Notes under the pieces: generated by a model
Databases searched by the model: none
Told to the model about the DNA's origin: nothing
What the model saw: the letters and a program-made list of their open reading frames with translations, nothing else
Position numbers and translations under genes: made by a program
Shown here: in pieces, positions 1 to 10,503 of the stretch
Layout: every line of letters starts with the position of its first letter
Position numbering within the stretch: the first letter of the stretch is position 1
DNA from: Ursus arctos
Lineage: Eukaryota > Chordata > Mammalia > Carnivora > Ursidae
Length of the DNA stretch: 64,000 bases
Direction of reading: 5' to 3'
Assembly (NCBI RefSeq): GCF_023065955.2
Contig: NW_026622930.1
Coordinates: 19,135,449-19,199,448 of the forward strand

Positions 1-728
1 TTTGATAGTTTCTTTTAGAACTAAACATACTCTTACCATACACTCCAGCAATCACGCTCCTTGGCATTTATCCAAAGGAGTGAAAACTTATGTCCACACA
101 AAACCTCCACATGAATATTTATAGCAGGCTTTTTCATAACTCTCAAAACCTGGAAACAACCATTTCCTTCAGTTGGTGAAATTCTGGTACATCCAGAAAA
201 TGAAATAGTATTCAGTGCTAAAAATAAGTGAGCTATCAAGCCAGGGAAAGACATGGAGGAAACTTAAGTACAGATTACCAAGTGAAAGAAGCCAATCTGA
301 CAATGATTCCAACTCTATGACATTCTGGAAAAGGCAAAATTGTGGAGATAAAAAAAACCCAGTGGTTGTCAGTGATTGAGGAAGATAAGGGATAAACAGG
401 TGGAGCACAGAGGATATTCAAGTCAGTGAAATTACCTTGTATGATATCATAATAATGGACATGTGTCATTATACATTTGTGCAAAGCCACAGAATGTACA
501 ACACCAAGAGCGAATCCTAACGTGAACTACGGCATTTGGGCGATAATGATGTGTTGATGTGGGTTCATCAGTTATAACAAATGTATCACTCTGGGGATGT
601 ATACTGAGAAAGGGGGAGGCTGTTTGTGTGGGGGCAGGAAGTAAATGGGAAATTGCCATACCTTCCTATCAATTTTGCTTTGAATCTAAAACTACTCTTA
701 AAAAAAATAAAGTCTTAGAAAAAAATCT
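1..728 (+). mobile_element. L1 LINE 3' end (old mammalian L1M type), sense
   Basis: Reads like the end of ORF2 followed by the 3' UTR of an old L1: the phrase around positions 45-75 (AGCAATCACGCTCCTTGGCA) matches the L1 'cagcaattccactcctaggtat' region, and AAGTGAAAGAAGCCAATCTG near 280 is another L1 landmark. It finishes with a GGGGGAGGCTGTTTGTGTGG segment, a polyadenylation signal (AATAAAGTC, about 707) and an A-rich tail at 720-727. The element probably extends beyond the left edge. The coding part is broken by stops and no open frame survives. Subfamily not assigned. Confidence 0.85.
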
Positions 729-735
729 GTGGGAG

Positions 736-1498
736 AGAGCAAACCATAACCAACCCTGAATACCTTGAAATGGCCATGTCAGCAAGCAATGGGGTGTCCA
801 GGACCCAGACACAGGCCACTTTCACTAAAATACTAATTGCAATAGAACGCTCAGTGTGAATCTAGTTGCTGATTATTCAGTGGCACTAATAAATCAAATT
901 ATCCAATGACAGCTGTGAAAAATTATATTTTTCTTTTATAAAAAAGTTCACAGAAAAAATGTGAACAGTTGGCAAATTAAAAAAAAATAGTTGCAAATCA
1001 AATTGTAGCAGATTTTGTGATTTTGACCTTTCCTTCCCTACTCCCCTGCCACCTTAAACTGGTAAAACATGCATAACAGTTATAGAAAATCCTGACAAAA
1101 CCACATTAAGGAAAGTGATTTCCTTCCCTCCTAGTCCCTTCAAAAAAACCACTTGTTTTGATAGCACAATCAATGAAATACCAGTTTTTCCAGCTAGTCA
1201 ATTTCCCTTATACATGTTTCATTCCAAAACCAAATGTTTGGTATGATCTTGCTTTAGAGGGTATTTTCACCATCTTTTATTTCTAAGCACCATTGCTATG
1301 AAAAGAAAATAGATCATAAATTACTACTTCTGAGTCTATGAGTTAATGTACTTCTGTGTTATAAAGGGTGTTGTCAAGTGTTTCTTTTGTCATTGTTCCA
1401 TTCTATAGGGAACTTGAGTAAGTGAATCACTTATGAGAAAGACAAACACAATTTGGCTATTTGGCATTAAATTTAATTTTAGAGAATTAAACAGTTAT
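736..1498. other. No recognised feature
   Basis: AT-rich unique sequence with short A runs (for example near 980) and T runs (931-940). I see no open frame of interest, no known repeat and no RNA gene. Confidence 0.5.
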
Positions 1499-1717
1499 TC
1501 ATTTAAAAACTTTTTTAGAGAGAGAAAGAGGGCATGCGCTCATGAGTTAGGGGGGGCAGGGATAGAGGGAGAGAGAGAATCTTAAGCTGGCTCCATGACC
1601 AGTGTGGGACCCTATGCAGGGCTCAATCTCAAGACCCTGAGATCATGACCTGAGCTGAAACCAAGAGTTGGAAGCTTAATAGACTGAGCCACCCAGAATA
1701 TCCTCATTTAAAAACTT
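1499..1717 (-). mobile_element. Can-SINE (tRNA-derived), minus, with target-site duplication
   Basis: Antisense SINE: a T-rich start, then a CT/GA-rich body, then ATCATGACCTGAGCTGAAAC and the reverse complement of the tRNA-like head ending in GACTGAGCCACCCAGAATATCC. A 14-bp direct repeat TCATTTAAAAACTT flanks it (1499-1512 and 1704-1717), as expected for L1-machinery insertion. The body differs clearly from the bear-type copies elsewhere in this window, so this is an older insertion. Its poly(A) is short. Confidence 0.93.
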
Positions 1718-2087
1718 CAAATGAGAGCGTACAGTGCTCCAGAGACATTACCAAAAGCACAAAGAAAAATTTAAAAAACAAAACAAAACAAAAGGATCCT
1801 ACCCTTTAGGAACACACAACAGAATAATAGATTAATATAACTCATTCCAGCCCTGTGGCAATATGCAATGTGCTTATTAATGCAATGTGTACAAGGACAG
1901 GTAGAACACATACAAATTTAGCTATCAGAGGTGAATGGGGAATTAAAAGGGTAAACACTGGTCAAGATAAAGTGGAGATGGGATAAACTGTACAGAGAAG
2001 AATGAGCCAGGCAGTAACTTGGAAACCTGAGATAGCTCAACGCTACAAGCTTTTTGGCCTTGCTGGAGAGCAATTTATAAAACCATT
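1718..2087. other. No recognised feature; short A-rich stretch
   Basis: Holds an AAAAC-type simple stretch at about 1770-1794 and otherwise unique sequence. No gene or known repeat recognised. Confidence 0.5.
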
Positions 2088-2447
2088 GTGCTATGATCTG
2101 AATGTCTGTGTTTCCCCAAAATCCCTATGTTGAATCCTAACTCCCAAAGGTGATGGTATTGGTTGATGGACCCTTGGGAGATGCCACCTAGAGGTTAGAA
2201 GGCTCATGAATGGAATTAGTACCTTAGAAAAGAGGCTATGGAGAAATCAGTAGGCCCTTCCATCATGCGAGGACACAGTGAGCAGGTGCTGGCTACGAAC
2301 CAGAAAGAGGGCCATCACCCAGTCATGCTGGCACACTGATCTTGGATTTCCAGCTTCCAGCACTGTGAAAAATAAATTCCTTTTGTATATAAACCATACA
2401 ATCTGATGCATTTTGTTATAACTCCCTGAGCGGACTAAGACAGGTAT
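2088..2447 (+). mobile_element. MaLR LTR (MLT1-like), sense
   Basis: A solo LTR of the ERVL-MaLR group. Diagnostic phrases in order are GCTATGATCTGAATGTCTGT at the start, CCAAAATCCCTATGTTGAAT, GTGATGGTATTGG, CATGAATGGAATTAGTACC, CATGCGAGGACACAGTGAG, TTCCAGCACTGTGAAAAAT with the AATAAA signal about 2370, and the closing CTCCCTGAGCGGACTAAGACAG. No internal retroviral sequence lies next to it. Length of about 360 bp fits the MLT1 class; subfamily not assigned. Confidence 0.9.
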
Positions 2448-2555
2448 CAGCAGATCAAGCCATCTCACTTCTACTGATCCTCCAAGTCTCAAAATGAACA
2501 GATTTTCCTCAGGAACTCTGAACTCTTAAGTTCCCCATATATCGCCTTCCCAGAT

Positions 2556-2745
2556 CATCTTTAATCATAACAGAATTATTATAGTTTCTTTAATTTTCCT
2601 GAATAGAGTGTAAGACCCATGAGGGCAGGGCTATGCTGTCTTGCTCACCAATGATTCCCAGTATGTCCACAGTGCCACAGTGTCTGATAGGAGTTCAATA
2701 ATATTTCTCAAATGCATCAATGGAAAACAGAATGAACAGATCTTA
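2556..2745 (+). mobile_element. L2 LINE 3' fragment, sense
   Basis: The segment GTGTAAGACCCATGAGGGCAG, followed by ATTCCCAGTATGTCCACAG and ATAGGAGTTCAATAATATTT, matches the L2 3' end (…actgtgagctccttgagggcaggg… …cagcacctagcacagtgcc… …ggcgctcaataaatg…). It is strongly diverged and lacks coding capacity. Confidence 0.75.
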
Positions 2746-3124
2746 TAGTAATGAGACCAGAAAGAGTCATACATAGAAATTTACTGAAGGTGATAGAGGA
2801 GTGGCTAAGGATCTGATTAAAATATATGCTCAGGTTTGCTTTCCAAACAGATCATTATTCAGGGGCTTCATAATGGGAAGGAGGTGATAGTGAGCAAGGC
2901 TAAACAAGAGTTAGGGAATTAGTTCATACACTAGAACAAGTTCAAATAGTATAAGGTAATAACAGGTCAACACTGATACATACAAGCAAAATAATGGGTC
3001 TTTGTGTAGTGATTCTGAGCTCCAAGTGGGAGGAAATGTGTCTGTAGTGTATTCCCAGGGGCTACAGAAGTGCCTGAAACATAGAGGACACTTGCTAAAA
3101 ACATTGTCAGGTGAACGAATGAAA
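2746..3124. other. No recognised feature
   Basis: Unique sequence. Short overlapping frames on both strands at 2911-3268 look unconvincing: they have low-complexity or random composition and do not belong to a family I recognise. Confidence 0.5.
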
Positions 3125-3335
3125 ATAGCTGACATGTATCAAGGGTTTACTCTGTTCTATTTCTTATCTGTTTTTATCCTCATCATTTTCTATTTCTACC
3201 CACAACCCCAAGGAAACTCAAGCAAAAAAAAAGGAAGAATAACATGCACTAATTTCCCCACGAGGTAAGATTGGAGTTAGGATTTAAAACCAGAGATGTC
3301 AGACTCCCAAACTTGAGCTCTATCCTACTGATTCA
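3125..3335 (-). mobile_element. MIR SINE, minus, diverged
   Basis: Resembles the reverse complement of MIR: TATCAAGGGTTTACTCTGTT, a CTCATCATTTT block, then GGAGTTAGGATTTAAAACCAG and GACTCCCAAACTTGAGCTC, which parallels 'gggatttgaacccaggtctgtctgactccagagc'. An A-run (3223-3231) interrupts it. Boundaries are soft. Confidence 0.6.
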
Positions 3336-3419
3336 AGTACAGATGCCCGCCATATTTTTATTTTCGTATCTTTACTTAAACTTTATCATTACTTATGCCT
3401 GGGTAGACTTAAGCATTAC

Positions 3420-3935
3420 TCGGTGTATTAGGGTCTTCCAGAGAAACCCAACTAAGAGGATACCCAGAGAGATATGTAAGAGGAGATTTGTTATAGGAAT
3501 TGGATGACACGGTTACGGAGGCTGTGACGTCCTAAGATCTCCTGTCTGCACTCCGGAGAAACAAGAAAGCCAGCAGGGTAGTTCCAGTCCAAGCGTGAAG
3601 GCCAGAGAACTGGGGGAACCAATGATGCAAGTCCAATCCGAAGGAGCAAGAACCGAGAGCACTGATGTTCAAGGGCAGAAGATGGATGTCCCACCTCAAA
3701 CCCAGAGAGCAAACGTGCTCTTCCTCTGCCTTTTCATTCTATTCAGGACGGTATCGTGTCCACCTGCGCTGCTGAGGTAAATCTTCCTGATTCTGTCTAC
3801 TGATTTAATGCTCATCTCTTCCAGAAACACTGTCACAGACACACCCAGAAATAGTATTTTACCAGCTATCTGGGTATCCTTGAGCCTAGTCAAATTTTAC
3901 AACACACGAAATTAACATCATGCCCCCTTATATTT
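3420..3935 (-). mobile_element. ERVL-type LTR-like element, antisense
   Basis: Opens with GTATTAGGGTCTTCCAGAGAA and runs through AGGAATTGGATGACACGGTT, CTAATCTC-like AATGCTCATCTCTTCCAGAA, ACAGACACACCCAGAAATAG and TTTTACCAGCTATCTGGGTA, ending near GAAATTAACATCATG. These are landmarks of a common mammalian LTR seen here in reverse. I believe it is an ERVL-class (MLT2-like) LTR, but the name is uncertain. A relative sits at 6821-7266. No internal viral genes are present. Confidence 0.75.
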
Positions 3936-3954
3936 TTGCAGGCACTTTCTAATT

Positions 3955-4445
3955 TACCATACATCTGCATTGCCTACAATGCTGCTGTATAACACATTAT
4001 CACAAAATGTGTGGCTTAAAACAATAACATTTATTTTATTCATTAATCTGCAATTTGGGCAGGCTTTGGCAAGGAAAGCTCCTCTCAGCTCCACTTGGCA
4101 TCAGCTGTAAAGCTGAGTTTATCAGAAGCCTTGCTCACTCACATGTCTGGCTGGCAGTGAGTCCCTGGCTGGAAGAGTCAGCTGGAACAACTACATATGG
4201 TCTCTTTGGGTGGCCTGGCCTTCCTCACGGCATGGGGGCTGGGTTCCCAGGGTAAACATCTGGAGACATAGAAATAGGGAGGGAAAGAGGGACAGAAACT
4301 ATATCACCTTCTATGACCAGCCTCAGAGGTCATACAGTGTCTCTCTTGCCACATACTATATTCTATTCATTAGAACGACTCATTAAAACCAGCCAATACT
4401 CAAGGCAGGTATTAGACTCCATCTCTTGATTAAGAAGTTGCAAAG
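3955..4445 (-). mobile_element. Ancient LTR-like repeat, antisense
   Basis: TGCTGCTGTATAACACATTA, then TGTGGCTTAAAACAATAAC and ATTTATTTTATTCATTAATC, is the reverse of a typical LTR polyadenylation region (AATAAAtgtt…ttaagccac). Further on, TATTCTATTCATTAGAACGA and CTCAAGGCAG…GGTATTAGACTCC match the distal part of the same widespread family. The name was not assigned. Confidence 0.65.
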
Positions 4446-4579
4446 TTTTAGAAAGGCATGCAGGATATTACTGTGGATACTTTTGAAAAATACGAGCTGC
4501 CCCACCAATGGCAGTACAATTGGGAAGTTCCTTTAGAAAGTGGCTTATGGATTCTTTATATTTATGGAAAAGAGTAATT

Positions 4580-4815
4580 CTTTGTAAGTACTGAGAATAT
4601 TGGCAATGTATGTTTATTCTCACTTACTTAATGCTAGTATTCACTTAATCCTTATCCCAAACCTATAAAGTAGATCCAGTCATCATCCATTTCTCAGTTA
4701 CAAAGATGAAGGCACAGAGAACTGCAGTAACTTGCCCATCGTTACACAGGCTTGTCCAACAAGATGGAGTCGGCAGTCAAGCCCAGATGATCCACTTCCG
4801 CTCTTAGATACTACA
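4580..4815 (-). mobile_element. MIR SINE, minus
   Basis: Clear reverse-strand MIR: TTAATCCTTATCCCAAACCT, ATCATCCATTTCTCAGTTACA, GATGAAGGCACAGAGAACTG, AGTAACTTGCCCATCGTTAC and GGCAGTCAAGCCCAGATGATC parallel the MIR body from its 3' side to its tRNA-like side. Confidence 0.85.
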
Positions 4816-6124
4816 CTTCACTGACTTTCTAAGGTGAGTAATGGAGAAAACTGTCTCGCCAGTTTGATCTTCTTTCCTCACAGACACATTCTTGCCACTC
4901 ACACATTCTAGATTTTAGAAGCTCGTTGGGAGTTTACTGACAATGTGCTCATTTAAAACATGTACAAAGAGAAACCCCATTAAGCAGCTGAATTTCATTT
5001 ATTTTGGCAGATACAACCATTCCTCAGGAAGGCTTAGCAGCAAAAATACTTACAGTTCATCAACACTCAAAATAAGAACAAATAAAGGTGTAAGACGTGC
5101 AGGAAGAGTACAAGATGCAGTTGAAATGTTTTCCTAGAACAAAACCTATTCTATCGCTATTGATTTACACTATTTTCTTTGTAATCTGACCACCACCTAT
5201 ATGAAATATGCTAAGGGAACAGTCGGAGGATATTTGATTGAGATAAAATTGAAATGGCATCAGAATCTCTTCTTGAAGTACCGCTCACGACGGCAGCAAA
5301 TATTTAGTCAAATACTCGGAGTTAATGTTGGGTAGCCTCAGTGCAACATCTGACAAACGCAAACACTTTAAAAAAATTCTAGCCCTACTGGATTGTCTCT
5401 TATCAAAGCATCAAAGAGACACATTATTAATATTATTAAAATCTGGATAATTGACATCATCAAGAAATAATGCTAAGTTCCTAGTTTTTCAGCACTGTGA
5501 TCATCATCATCATTATCATCATAAAACTCATTCAATGACTGGCTTTTTGCATCTGACACTTGTATAAAATACAGATGAATAGCCCTTGACTTCTAAATTC
5601 TAATCCACAAATTACACAACAGATATTGTTATTTGTAGAAAATTTTGAAAAGATTCGTGACATTTATGTGCAACGGACTTTTTTTCACTGACTCTGTGTA
5701 CATGAACTGACAAGGAAAAAAACAACTAAGTTTTTATCATATTGTTAGTACACAACCTGATTACTTTATTTGCAGTATATAATATGTCCAGTGTGAAGAA
5801 TTCATCATCTGTGATTTTAATACTGATGTTAAATATATTGTTTTAATTTGACACAAAATTGTTATGTTAAATGGGTTACCATAGCTTAACATATGTTGGT
5901 TGTATTTCAAAATGATTTGGCCCCCCCTTTAAAATGTCAGGCTGTTGAGTCATTTTTAGAATATTCCAGTAATTCATGCAGACAACCTGGGTTGTAGGTG
6001 AGTTGGATAATCAAGAACAGCTGGATCAGCTATTCTTCCATCAGGAGATATCATCATAAAAAAGAGAGGTTTATAGATGCAAGTTCATAAAATTTTAGCA
6101 TAATAAAGTACCACGAAGACTGTA
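4816..6124. other. Unique AT-rich sequence; small ATC repeat
   Basis: No gene recognised. It contains a short (ATC)n run at about 5501-5521 and a C7 run near 5921-5927. One short frame (4943-5137) has no recognisable features. Confidence 0.5.
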
Positions 6125-6250
6125 TAACCAAACTGATACATTTTATAAATGAGGAAAATGTAGTGAAGAAAATTACTTAACCAAAGTCACACAGCTAGCT
6201 AGTGTGTATTCAGTCTAGAATCCAAGTCCCTGTTTTCCCATCCAAACCAT
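6125..6250 (-). mobile_element. MIR SINE fragment, minus
   Basis: CATTTTATAAATGAGGAAAA, AATTACTTAACCAAAGTCAC, ACAGCTAGCTAGTGTG and GAATCCAAGTCCCTG follow the central MIR core in reverse. Confidence 0.75.
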
Positions 6251-6403
6251 CTTCCACTCCGCCTTGCCATCTGGATGAATATACATATATACATAGATAG
6301 TGGGAAAAACCAAAACATATGATCCTTTAATATTACTTTACTTGCTCTGAGGAGAAAGAAACAACAAAACACACATCCTGTTTCTATGAGATATTAACTC
6401 TAT

Positions 6404-6430
6404 GCAATCAATCAATCAATCAAACAAAAA
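6404..6430. repeat. (CAAT)n microsatellite
   Basis: About five tandem CAAT units, then CAAACAAA. Simple tandem repeat seen directly. Confidence 0.9.
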
Positions 6431-6502
6431 AGAATCTGACAAAGTTAACTCCAAAACTGTAGTTAGTCCCAGCAAGAGTCGGGCCTTTATAAACCCTGGC
6501 TT

Positions 6503-6530
6503 GTTTTTTGTTTTGTTTTGTTTTGTTTTT
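6503..6530. repeat. (TTTTG)n microsatellite
   Basis: Tandem TTTTG units with a T-rich edge, seen directly. It may be the degenerate tail of an older retroelement. Confidence 0.85.
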
Positions 6531-6544
6531 ACAGTATAGGCTTT

Positions 6545-6820
6545 TGATCCTTAAAAGGTGCAGTGTGTTGAATGGTGGCCACCCAAAGATAACCAGTCTT
6601 AGTACCAGGAATTTTTAAACATTGCCTTATTTAGAACAAGAATCTTTGCAGGTGTAATTGAATAAAAAATTTTGAGATGAAGGGACTACTCCGGAATATC
6701 AGGGCTGACCCTAAAGGCCATCACAAATATTATAAGAGAGAGACTGAGGGAAATCAGACACAGAGGAGAAAGTAATATGAAGATGGAGGCAGAGATTGGC
6801 TTATGGCCACAAGCCCAGTA
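6545..6820 (+). mobile_element. MaLR LTR (MLT1-like), 5' part, interrupted
   Basis: GTTGAATGGTGGCCACCCAAAG, TCTTTGCAGGTGTAATTGAA, GGAATATCAGGGCTGACCCTA and ATGGAGGCAGAGATTGGCT match the first two thirds of an MLT1-type LTR in sense orientation. It is cut at 6820 by another LTR-like element and continues at 7267. Confidence 0.82.
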
Positions 6821-7271
6821 TATTAGTCAGAATTCTCCAGAGAAACAAAACCAAAAGATGTGTATATATAGAGAAGAAGATTTATTTTAAGGAATTGGCT
6901 CATGTGATTGCAGAGAGCTGATGAATCTAAAATCTTACAGGGGAGGCTGGCAGGCTGGAGACTCAGGAAAGAGTTGCAGTTTGAGTCCAAAGTGAGTCAG
7001 GATGGAGGACCAGGAAGAACCTTTATTGCAGATAAAATCTGAAGTCAGAATTTCCTCTTCCTCAGAAGACATTCTATTTAGGTCTTCAATTTAATTGGAT
7101 GAGGCCCATTCACATTATGGACAGCAATCTGCTTTACTCAAAGTCCATCGATTTAAATGTAAATCTCATCCCAAAACACCCTCACTGAAACATCCAGAAT
7201 AACATTTGATCAAATCTGGGCACCATGGCTCAGCCAAGCTGACATACAAAATTAATTCCGTACACTCAGTA
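6816..7271 (-). mobile_element. ERVL-type LTR-like element nested in the MaLR LTR
   Basis: Begins TATTAGTCAGAATTCTCCAG and contains GAATTGGCTCATGTGATTGC, GGATGAGGCCCATTCACATT, ATCGATTTAAATGTAAATCTC and GACATACAAAATTAATTCCG, the same broad family as 3420-3935, antisense. A 5-bp direct repeat CAGTA (6816-6820 and 7267-7271) flanks it, the size expected for an LTR-element integration. The host LTR resumes exactly after it. It is shorter than the copy at 3.4 kb. Confidence 0.8.
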
Positions 7272-7445
7272 GCCCCTAGAAGCTAAAAGAAGCAAGGGAC
7301 AGATTCTCTCCTAGAGCACCTCGTAGGAGCAGGATCCTGCTCTATTCTGGATTTGACCTCCAGACTGTGCAAAAGTCAAGTCTTTTGTTTTTAAACCACC
7401 AAATTTGTGGCAATTTGCTATGGCAGCCTCAGGAAACAAATGTAA
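7267..7445 (+). mobile_element. MaLR LTR (MLT1-like), 3' part
   Basis: Continuation of the LTR at 6545-6820: TAGAAGCTAAAAGAAGCAAG, GATTCTCTCCTAGAGCACCT, TTGACCTCCAGACTGTGCAA, TAAACCACCAAATTTGTGG and CTATGGCAGCCTCAGGAAAC are the LTR's terminal landmarks. Confidence 0.82.
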
Positions 7446-7469
7446 ATCTGTTCTATTTTCTATGAGTTT

Positions 7470-7471
<2 letters not shown>

Positions 7472-7503
<32 letters not shown>
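7472..7503. repeat. (TG)n microsatellite
   Basis: About sixteen TG units, uninterrupted. It sits just after the LTR end and before a SINE. Confidence 0.97.
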
Positions 7504-7508
<5 letters not shown>

Positions 7509-7518
7509 TCTTCCTAAG

Positions 7519-7755
7519 CCAGGCATATTTTATTTTTATTTTATTTTTTTTAAGACTTTATCTGAGAGCGAGAAAAAGAGGGAGAGAGCACAAGCCAGAG
7601 GGAGGAGCAGTGGGAGAGTGAGAAGCAGACTCCCCTCCCCAGTGAACAGGGAGCCAGAAGCAGGGCTTGATCCCAGGACCCTGGGATCATGACCTGAACC
7701 AAAGGCAGACATTTAACGGACTGAGCCACCAGGTGCCTGAACCAGGCATATTTTA
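7519..7755 (-). mobile_element. Can-SINE, minus, with target-site duplication
   Basis: Antisense tRNA-derived SINE: T/A-rich tail at 7533-7558, GA-rich body, CCTGGGATCATGACCTGAAC, and the head ending ACTGAGCCACCAGGTGCC. Flanked by CCAGGCATATTTTA at 7519-7532 and 7742-7755 (14-bp direct repeat). Confidence 0.92.
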
Positions 7756-8065
7756 AAAATCAAAACCCATTATATAAATCTCTAAGTATGTGATGTAAAA
7801 TACCCTGGGGTACTTAGGATTCCAGTCCCCATAAATTTCTGCCCCATTACATTAACCACTGCTATTTTATAAGGACTTTTAATTGTAGTAAGTAGGAGTC
7901 AAAGTGCCTTTGGGTAAAAATAAGTGAAAATACACTTCCTAAAGAAAATGTTCTTAACTATCAAAACTTACGTAAAGCAAAGCATATAAGGAAGTTTATT
8001 TTAGCTTAGAATTAACCAAATGTCTAACATCCCAAGTACAAATACGACTACTTTAGACTGAAATA
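7756..8065. other. No recognised feature
   Basis: Unique AT-rich sequence between a SINE and a MIR remnant. Confidence 0.5.
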
Positions 8066-8215
8066 ACAAGAGTGAACTCTTCAGTTTGACCCATTTGGGT
8101 CAGAGTCTCATCTCTCCCACTTGCTTGCTTTGTTCAAGTATTTTCCCCCTTCTGAGCCACAGTTTTCTCAATACATATTTTAAAGTCATTATAAGGATTA
8201 AATGTGGAAAATAGT
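8066..8215 (+). mobile_element. MIR SINE fragment, sense
   Basis: CATTTGGGTCAGAGTCTCATC, TTGTTCAAGTATTTTCCCCC, TGAGCCACAGTTTTCTCA and CATTATAAGGATTAAATGTG follow the MIR core in sense order (…gcaagttactt…cctcagtttcctca…ttgtgaggattaaatg…). Confidence 0.72.
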
Positions 8216-8264
8216 ACTATTGAATAAATTGAAGTCGATTCCAATTAAAATCCATAGGTGGAAA

Positions 8265-8268
<4 letters not shown>

Positions 8269-8336
<68 letters not shown>
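8269..8336. repeat. Compound (TC)n(AC)n microsatellite
   Basis: About fourteen TC units run straight into about nineteen AC units, with no spacer. The one strand is wholly pyrimidine-purine alternating only in the AC half. Confidence 0.97.
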
Positions 8337-8338
<2 letters not shown>

Positions 8339-8559
8339 AACATTCATATATTGGTTTACTACTTAGAATAGTTCCTGGCAGTAGTGCTATTTGTACATTT
8401 GTCAAATATATAAACAACTTCTTTTAAAATATAACACTCAAAGAAAAAATACAATAAAATGCATTAGGAATAAATTCTACAAGACGCAAAGTAACCGTTT
8501 AAATAGTTGTAAAACTTTATTATAGTAACCACAGAATAACTAAATACATTGAGAGATAG

Positions 8560-9450
8560 ATATCCTTAAGAATTAGAAAATATAATATGATAATGGTGTT
8601 CCCTCCTACCAAAATAATTTATAATCCAATTCTAGTCTAAATTCCTATGGGAATTCCTCCAGGACCTATAAAGCTAATTCTAAAATTAGCTTGAACAGCA
8701 AAATTTCAAGAATAGCAAAGGTAACCCTAGAGAAGAACAAGCTGGGAGAACTTTCCTGCCAGATAACAAAGCATGTGATAAATCTACAGTAAGTGGAGAA
8801 ATCAGGACCATCACGCATTGCTGGTGGGTATGTAAAATGGTAGAGTCACTCTGGAAACACAGTTTGGTAGTTCCTCAAAAAGTTAAACAGAATTACCATC
8901 TGACTCATGAATTCGATTCCTATGTACATAGCCAAGAGAAATGCACAGACAAAAACCTGTAAAGGAATGCTCATCACAGCATTATTCATAACAGGCAAAA
9001 AGTAGAACAACCCAAATGCTGACCAGCTGATGAATGGATAAATAAAAGGCGGCATATCCAAGTAATTATTATGCAAAAATAAAACAAATGAGGTACTGCT
9101 GCATGCTAAACCATGGGTCAACTTTGAATACATTATACTAAGTGAAAGAAGCCTACCATAAAAGACCACATATTTTATGATTCCATTTATATGAAATGCA
9201 CGGAACAGGGAAATTTATAGAGAAAGAAAGTACATTAGAGATTTCTTAAGCCAGGGGGAAGAGATGGTCATGGGTAGGAAGAGCTGGGGAATGAGTCCTA
9301 AAGCTTAGGGCATTTCGTTTAGGATAAATATGTTCTAAATTAGATCACGGTGATGACTGCACAATCCTGTGAATAAACTAAAAATCATTGGATTTTATAT
9401 TTTAAATAAATGAATTGTACAGTATGAAAATTATATCTCAACAACTAATC
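8560..9450 (+). mobile_element. L1 LINE 3' end, sense
   Basis: Diverged ORF2 end then 3' UTR. Landmarks: AGAAGAACAAGCTGGGAGAAC, CACGCATTGCTGGTGGGTAT, ACCATCTGACTCATGAATTC, GCATTATTCATAACAGGCAA, AGTGAAAGAAGCCTACCATAA, TGATTCCATTTATATGAAAT, and a closing ATGAATTGTACAGTATGAAA. Broken by stops and not coding. The reverse-strand frame at 8846-9169 is a shadow of this element. Confidence 0.88.
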
Positions 9451-9499
9451 AATAGTATCTGCACAGAGATAAACTAAAAACAGAAAACACAACCAAGCA

Positions 9500-10190
9500 C
9501 TTAGAAACAAAAGCACTCATGTAACTGAACATGATACACTGTAGCACTGAATTTTCAAATCAGTGGCAAGAGTAGAGAATTACCAGAAAATAATTTGGGC
9601 GTAATATGTTATTCACATGGAAAACATATGAAATTGAATTTTTACCTTATACTCAACAAAATAACTCATTTCAGAAGGGATTCGACAGTAAATGTTATAG
9701 ACAAAACTGAAAACATTTTATGTGTGTAAACTGTTACACACACTTTAAAAGAGAATTTGGAATTGTCTAGCACATTTGAAGATATGCATTACCTATGCCC
9801 CAGCAATTCTACCTCCAGATGTATTCCCTAGAGAAACTCCTCTACACGAATACACATTGACAAAAATGTGTACCCTACTATTATCTGCAATATTGTGAAA
9901 CAGAGAAAATCCACACCTTGGCACTGGAGCACTGCATGGTGACATGTGAGTAGCTCAAAAGTACTACTGAAATAAAAGAGACGGTCTTAGAATAACATAT
10001 CAAGTGTAATTCTAACCTGTAAAGGCGAAAAATATACAAACTAAATAATATATTATTTAAGATATGCAAAAATGTGCAATGGCAGTAGTCATGAGATTAA
10101 GGTCAGGTGTACTTGACACCTGAAAAGTTTCTGGGAAAGCTATATTGTAAGTATGTGGATTTTTGCTTTATTGTTTTTTTTAATTATTTT
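9500..10190 (+). mobile_element. Second L1 LINE 3' fragment, sense
   Basis: Begins within an ORF2-like region (TTTTTACCTTATACTCAACA; AATAACTCATTTCAGAAGGG), then ATGCCCCAGCAATTCTACCTC and AGAGAAACTCCTCTACACGA, repeating the same kind of landmarks seen in the element at 8.6-9.4 kb. So this is a separate 5'-truncated copy in the same orientation. The 3' border is vague. Confidence 0.65.
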
Positions 10191-10311
10191 AAAAAGAATG
10201 GTAGTTTATAATCTGTTTCAATATATAATTATTACGAAAAAATGAAATTGTTTTGGTATAGATTTCAGCTGGATGGTAAGGAGGTGAGGTAATTTTTTTA
10301 GAAATTATTTT

Positions 10312-10503
10312 TGGAGGGGCATCTGGGTAGCTCAGTCTGTTAAGCGTCTGCCTTTGGCTCAGGTCATGGTCCTGGGGTCCTGGGATGGAGCCCAGCATTG
10401 GGCTCCCTGCTGAGCAGGGAGTCTGCTTGTCCCTCTCCTTCTGCCCCTCCTCTCTGCTCAGGCTCTCTCACGCAAATAAATAAATAAAATCTAAAAAAAA
10501 AAA
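10312..10503 (+). mobile_element. Can-SINE, sense
   Basis: Head GGGCATCTGGGTAGCTCAGT, GTTAAGCGTCTGCCTTTGGC, then GGTCATGGTCCTGGGGTCC, a CT-rich body and tail AAATAAATAAATAAAATC plus poly(A). The tRNA-like head carries A- and B-box-like sequences. Flanking AAATTATTTTTGGA and AGTTATTTTTTGAA look like an imperfect target-site duplication. Confidence 0.92.
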
